A stretch of 64,000 bases of DNA, from the NCBI GenBank assembly GCA_964480525.1, contig CAYZOV010000002.1, forward strand, positions 55,338 to 119,337, given 5' to 3'. A model generated the notes under the pieces. That model had not been told where the DNA came from and ran no database searches. It saw nothing but the letters and a program-made list of their open reading frames with translations. The translations under genes and the position numbers were made by a program. Source of the DNA: JAAZZIT01 sp964480525 (GTDB lineage Bacteria; Bacillota; Clostridia; Oscillospirales; Ruminococcaceae). Of this stretch, positions 60,162 through 64,000 are shown piece by piece (position 1 is the stretch's first letter; each line of letters begins with the position of its first letter).

Positions 60162-61334
60162 TTAAATTCTTGCGACGCCTGTTTCTTTTGCCGCCTTTGC
60201 CACAGCCTTTGCTACGGCAATAGGAACATTTCGGTCAAATGCGTTTGGCAAAATAAAATCCGCATTTAACGCTTCGTCGCTGACGCAACTTGCGATAGCT
60301 TTTGCCGCTGCAAGTTTCATTTCTTCGTTAATGTCTGAAGCTCTCACAGACAGCGCACCCTTGAAAATTCCCGGAAAAGCCACCACGTTGTTAATCTGGT
60401 TCGGAAAATCGCTTCTGCCCGTTCCAACAACAAATGCACCTGCTTTTTTTGCAACGTCAGGCATAATTTCGGGAACAGGGTTTGCCATAGCGAAAATTAT
60501 AGGTTTTTCAGCCATGGATTTTACCATTTCTTCCGTAACCAAATTCGGTTTTGAAACCCCCACAAAAGCGTCAGCACCCTTTAATGCGTCGGCTAAACTT
60601 CCTTTCAGGCGGTTTTTGTTTGAAACTTTGGAAATTTCTTCATGGGCAGGGTTTTGGAATTTGTCGCCCTCGCAGATTATTCCGTTTATGTCAACCATAA
60701 TAAGATTGCCGACGTTAAGTGACAGCAAAAGTTTTCCGATTGCAATTCCCGCTGCACCCGCACCGTTTATTACAACAGTCATTTCCTCAAACTTTTTGTT
60801 GCAAACTTTGCAAGCGTTCATAAGACCTGCGCCCACGACAATTGCCGTGCCGTGCTGGTCGTCGTGAAATACGGGAATGTCAAGTTTTTCTTTAAGTTTT
60901 TTTTCAATTTCAAAACATCTTGGCGCAGCAATATCTTCAAGGTTTATTCCGCCGAAGCTGTCCGAAATAAGTTCGATTGTGCGTACAATTTCGTCCACGT
61001 CTTTGGATTTTATACACAGAGGAAATGCGTCAACCCCCGCAAATTCCTTGAACAAAGCACATTTGCCCTCCATAACGGGCATACCTGCCAGACCCCCTAT
61101 GTCGCCCAAACCCAAAACAGCCGTTCCGTCGGTAATAACCGCAACAAGATTTGCACGTCGGGTCAGTTCATAGGATAAGTCGGGGTTTTTCTGAATTTCA
61201 AGACAAGGTTGCGCAACGCCCGGCGTGTATGCGTGGGTCAAGCTATCCGAATCGTTAATCTCAACTCTGGAAACAACCTCGATTTTGCCTTTCCATTCTT
61301 TGTGCTTTTGAAGTGATGATTGCATAATGTCCAT
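60162..61334 (-). CDS. NAD(P)-dependent malic enzyme
   Basis: 390 aa; first ATG chosen because GAGGC lies 8 nt upstream. TPGVAQPCLEIQ, GTAVLGLGDIGGLAGMPVMEGKCALFKEFAG, LEDIAAPRCFEIE, VFHDDQHGTAIVVGAGL, VINGAGAAGIAIGKLLL (nucleotide fold) and FAMANPVPEIMPDVA match the short malic-enzyme family. Converts malate to pyruvate and CO2, giving NAD(P)H. RBS and gap of 21 bp to the PHP gene upstream. Confidence 0.93.
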   Translation of the reverse strand: MDIMQSSLQKHKEWKGKIEVVSRVEINDSDSLTHAYTPGVAQPCLEIQKNPDLSYELTRRANLVAVITDGTAVLGLGDIGGLAGMPVMEGKCALFKEFAGVDAFPLCIKSKDVDEIVRTIELISDSFGGINLEDIAAPRCFEIEKKLKEKLDIPVFHDDQHGTAIVVGAGLMNACKVCNKKFEEMTVVINGAGAAGIAIGKLLLSLNVGNLIMVDINGIICEGDKFQNPAHEEISKVSNKNRLKGSLADALKGADAFVGVSKPNLVTEEMVKSMAEKPIIFAMANPVPEIMPDVAKKAGAFVVGTGRSDFPNQINNVVAFPGIFKGALSVRASDINEEMKLAAAKAIASCVSDEALNADFILPNAFDRNVPIAVAKAVAKAAKETGVARI

Positions 61335-61355
61335 TGTTTTTGCCTCTTTTGTAAT

Positions 61356-62198
61356 TTATTTTTTCATGTTAGCAGAGATAAGTGCCAACAGTTTTTGCAA
61401 ATTCTCATCATCTGTAACATTGCTTCCGATGTGCGAAGGCACCATATTGTACTGTCCGTGAAAATCCGAACCGCCCGTAACAATAAGATTGTACTTGTTT
61501 GCGATTTCCAACAAGGTTTTGCGTTTTTCTTCGTCGGCGGTGTAATGATTCACTTCGATTCCGTCGATTTTGCCTTTTTCCGCAAGTTCCACCAAAAGTT
61601 CGATGTTATCAAAAAGATAAGGGTGCGCCATAACCGCAACGCCCCTTGACGAATGAATAAGGTCTATGACAAAATTCACGTCAGGGTATTCTCTCGTAAC
61701 TATGCACGAACCTGTTTTTCTGTTAAAAAGTTCGTCGTCAAGTTCGCCGTAAAGTTCGGTTGCGTAACCGTAATTAACAAGCGCTCTCATGATATGCTGT
61801 TTGAAAATACTTTTACTGCCTTTGCAATATTTAAGAACCGCTTCGGGCGGAATAGGGTATTTTTCGATAACCTTGTTTATCATATCTTTTGCGCATGATT
61901 TTCTGATTTCGCAGGATTTAAGGCACAAACCCTCTAATCTGTCGGGTTTTTGCGGTGCATAACAAAGAATATGTACCTTTGAATTTTTGCTTTTGTCCCA
62001 CGCCGAAAGTTCGACGCCTGTAATAATTTTAACCCCGTATCTTTCCCCTAAAATCGCTGCTCTGCTTGTTGACGAAAGTGTGTCGTGGTCGGTGATTGAT
62101 AAATAATCAAGTCCCATGCGTTTGCTCTGCATGATTACTTCCTCAATCCCCAACGAACCGTCCGAAAGCGTTGTGTGACAATGTAAATCGCCTATCAT
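61356..62198 (-). CDS. PHP-domain phosphoesterase
   Basis: 280 aa from the ATG with AAAGGATAA upstream; longer starts lack a ribosome site. MIGDLHCHTTLSDGSLG, YLSITDHDTLSST, GVELSAWDKSKNSK, VAVMAHPYLF and TGGSDFHGQYN hold the PHP metal ligands. Such enzymes include TrpH/RNase AM-like 5'-3' exonucleases and other phosphatases; the TrpH-like type is favoured by the layout. Substrate unknown. First gene of the operon. Confidence 0.85.
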   Translation of the reverse strand: MIGDLHCHTTLSDGSLGIEEVIMQSKRMGLDYLSITDHDTLSSTSRAAILGERYGVKIITGVELSAWDKSKNSKVHILCYAPQKPDRLEGLCLKSCEIRKSCAKDMINKVIEKYPIPPEAVLKYCKGSKSIFKQHIMRALVNYGYATELYGELDDELFNRKTGSCIVTREYPDVNFVIDLIHSSRGVAVMAHPYLFDNIELLVELAEKGKIDGIEVNHYTADEEKRKTLLEIANKYNLIVTGGSDFHGQYNMVPSHIGSNVTDDENLQKLLALISANMKK

Positions 62199-62298
62199 AA
62201 TGTTATCCTTTCCATAACCTGAAAAAAAGGTTAAGTTTGAAAATTTTAAAAAGATATTGGTAAGTCGCATTAGTTACAATATATAAAGTTACTTATTT

Positions 62299-62327
62299 AT
62301 TATACCAATTTTTTTAAACAATTTCAA
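62299..62327 (-). promoter_or_regulatory. Promoter of the PHP-malic enzyme-TSCPD operon
   Basis: Minus strand: TTGAAA (62322-62327), 17-bp spacer, TATAAT (62299-62304). The leader is about 100 nt. Confidence 0.82.
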
Positions 62328-62399
62328 GTCTTTTTTATAAATTTTAACTTTGGAATATTTTGGGTGATATTTTCGGGGTAATTATCTTTGAATTTTGGT

Positions 62400-63353
62400 T
62401 TAACCGAAGAATTTTTGCGCAAACCACACGTCTTTTATTTCAAAAGTTTTGTGGTTTAAATAGTCCAGACAACCGCTGTCGGTGGTAAAATCAAACGTCA
62501 GCGAATAGGAACACAACGCCTGTGTTTTCACGCCGTATTTTACGTTTACTTTGTTTACGCCGTATTTTCCGTCGCCTAAAAGGGGACAGCCGATATACGC
62601 CATGTGCGCCCTGATTTGGTGGGTTCTGCCTGTGATGAGGTCAACTTCCACCAGAGCCAGATTTTCGTTTGTTTTCAAAACTTTGTAGTCGGTGATAATC
62701 GTTTTGTTAAACTTAGTTTTTTTGTCCGAAATTCTCACGGTGTTTGTGCTTTCGTTCTTTTCAAGATACGCCGTCAGCCTGTCCTTTTTTTTCGGTGGAA
62801 CGTTTATCGTCACGCACAAATATTTTTTGTGAAGCTCTCTGTCCTTGATTTTCTGGTTTAAAATTCTAAGACTTTCGGCGTTTTTTGCACAAATAACAAT
62901 CCCCGAAGTGTTTCGGTCAATTCTGTTGCAAAGGCTGGGTGCAAACGAAAGTTCCTCTTGCGGGTCGTATTCGCCTTTTTCGTACAAATAACGGTGGATT
63001 CTGTTTATCAAAGTATCGCACCCGCCCTCGTTGTCCTCGTGAACCACCAAACCGCATTTTTTGTTTATAAGCATAATATTTTCGTCCTCGTAAACAATAT
63101 CTATATCAGCTGACGCAAACATAAATTGTGGTTTTGAGGTGTTTTCGTCGAAAAATTCGTCGTTTATGTAAAGCTGTACAACGTCGCCCTCGCATAGCCT
63201 TGTGGAAATTTCGCAACGTTTTCCGTTGACCTTAATGCGTTTTAGTCGGATATATTTGTAAAGAAGATTTTTCGGAAGCTTTTTAACGGATTTGCTTAAA
63301 AATTTATCAAGTCGTTGGTCTGCGTCGTTTTTGTTTATTTTAAACTCTTTCAT
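62400..63353 (-). CDS. RluA-family pseudouridine synthase
   Basis: 317 aa. N-terminal S4-type RNA-binding part (DADQRLDKFLSKSVKKLPKN, RIKVNGKR), then the catalytic domain: NRIDRNTSGIVICAKN with the nucleophilic Asp, and GRTHQIRAHMAYIGCPLLGDGKYG. Makes pseudouridine in rRNA or tRNA; RluC/RluD-like by length. RBS GAGGAA. No clean sigma-A promoter is evident immediately before it. Confidence 0.9.
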   Translation of the reverse strand: MKEFKINKNDADQRLDKFLSKSVKKLPKNLLYKYIRLKRIKVNGKRCEISTRLCEGDVVQLYINDEFFDENTSKPQFMFASADIDIVYEDENIMLINKKCGLVVHEDNEGGCDTLINRIHRYLYEKGEYDPQEELSFAPSLCNRIDRNTSGIVICAKNAESLRILNQKIKDRELHKKYLCVTINVPPKKKDRLTAYLEKNESTNTVRISDKKTKFNKTIITDYKVLKTNENLALVEVDLITGRTHQIRAHMAYIGCPLLGDGKYGVNKVNVKYGVKTQALCSYSLTFDFTTDSGCLDYLNHKTFEIKDVWFAQKFFG

Positions 63354-63453
63354 AATTTGTTCCTCATGTGATTTTCGGTTTTAAAAGATATTCTTAACAA
63401 AAACATTTTACTTCATTTTGAGTTTTTTTTCAACCGTTTTTTATAAATTACTA

Positions 63454-63481
63454 TTTACTTTTTAAAAAAATGTAGTATAAT
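63454..63481 (+). promoter_or_regulatory. Promoter of uvrB
   Basis: TTTACT (63454-63459), 16-bp spacer, TATAAT (63476-63481). Confidence 0.6.
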
Positions 63482-63496
63482 AACTTATAGAATATG

Positions 63497-63510
63497 TGGA
63501 CATTTGTTTC
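63497..63510 (+). promoter_or_regulatory. Possible SOS (LexA) box of uvrB
   Basis: The 14 bases TGGACATTTGTTTC match the Bacillus LexA pattern CGAACRNRYGTTYC at 11 of 14 positions. Position just after the uvrB start site suits repression. Confidence 0.35.
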
Positions 63511-63570
63511 TTTTTAACATTGTTTAACGTAAATTTTGGGTTGTCCCATTGATATTAAAGGATAATTATT

Positions 63571-64000
63571 ATGGATAAATTTCATTTGGTTTCAGATTAT
63601 AAGCTGTCGGGCGACCAACCCGAAGCGGTGCAAAAGCTTGTTGACGGCATAAAGAAAGGTTATAAAGAACAAACCCTTTTGGGGGTTACGGGTTCGGGCA
63701 AAACATTCACAATGGCTAACGTTATCGAAAAGGTAAACCGTCCGACCCTTGTGCTTGCACATAATAAAATTCTCGCAGCCCAACTTTGCAGCGAATTTAA
63801 GGAGTTTTTTCCCGACAATGCCGTGGAATATTTTGTTTCGTATTATGACTACTATCAGCCTGAAGCGTATATTCCAAGCAAGGACGTTTATATCGAAAAG
63901 GACAGTTCCGTAAATGACGAAATCGACAAGCTAAGACACTCTGCCACAACGGCTCTTGCTGAAAGACGTGACGTAATTATCGTGGCGAGCGTGTCGTGTA
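63571..64000 (+). CDS. uvrB: UvrB, N-terminal part (cut by window end)
   Basis: 143 codons are inside the window. MDKFHLVSDYKLSGDQPEAV, LLGVTGSGKTFTMANVI (Walker A), LVLAHNKILAAQLCSEFKEFF and FVSYYDYYQPEAYIPSKDVYIEKD (the beta-hairpin) are UvrB signatures. It is the damage-verification ATPase of nucleotide excision repair. RBS AAAGGATAATT. The reading frame is open at the end of the window. Confidence 0.97.
   Translation, partial: MDKFHLVSDYKLSGDQPEAVQKLVDGIKKGYKEQTLLGVTGSGKTFTMANVIEKVNRPTLVLAHNKILAAQLCSEFKEFFPDNAVEYFVSYYDYYQPEAYIPSKDVYIEKDSSVNDEIDKLRHSATTALAERRDVIIVASVSC

Overview
The window looks like a chromosomal segment of a low-to-mid GC, spore-forming, fibre-degrading clostridium, most likely Oscillospiraceae/Ruminococcus-like. 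Support: long Thr-rich linkers in secreted proteins, a cohesin and a dockerin, GH5/GH43/GH51 glycosidases, sporulation genes (GerW/YtfJ, YmxH-type PRC barrel, a DacF-like carboxypeptidase), AGGAGG ribosome sites and many TTGAAA-17-TATAAT promoters. I saw no rRNA, tRNA, insertion sequence, prophage or CRISPR array. The genus is an inference.

1-9.7 kb: a pilus operon (end of signal peptidase I, 1644-aa LPHTG tip protein, LPTTG major pilin, class C sortase, IPQTG minor pilin, second sortase), then MntP. 9.7-13.1 kb: an unusual five-gene cassette (Thr-rich lipoprotein, HPr-kinase-like ATPase, PqqD-like carrier, soluble S24/S26 peptidase, NTP_transf_5 nucleotidyltransferase) behind a promoter and a foldable leader; this is my best candidate for an undescribed peptide- or surface-modification system. 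13.1-19.6 kb: hemicellulose/arabinan use (GH5 lipoprotein, GH43, AraC regulator, CarD-like protein, GH51).

19.6-23 kb: a Cys-rich protein, a YmxH-like protein behind a sigma-E-like promoter, rpsB with a structured leader, tsf. 23-36 kb: housekeeping and cell-cycle/sporulation genes (LtaS-like synthase, rpmB, M50 protease, scpA-scpB, DUF2953, gerW, dacF-like, rluB-like), biotin carrier plus carboxyltransferase, a GDSL esterase, rpe and mecA, the last preceded by a candidate structured leader. 36-46.7 kb: two paralogous secreted proteins with different anchors, SDR, DUF815 ATPase, GNAT, ABC-F, AraC regulator, PHP phosphatase, and the ACT/UPF0210 pair.

46.8-50.5 kb: a divergent dockerin-bearing peptidoglycan hydrolase and membrane-anchored cohesin protein, with shared upstream DNA that carries phased repeats. 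50.5-56.6 kb: queH, a leuC-leuD-yitT-leuB operon opposite a LysR regulator with a 25-bp palindrome covering both -10 boxes, and a flavodoxin-like protein. 56.7-64 kb: a MerR-controlled flavodoxin/alcohol dehydrogenase/aldo-keto reductase operon, a PHP-malic enzyme-TSCPD operon, an RluA-type synthase, and the start of uvrB, cut by the window end.
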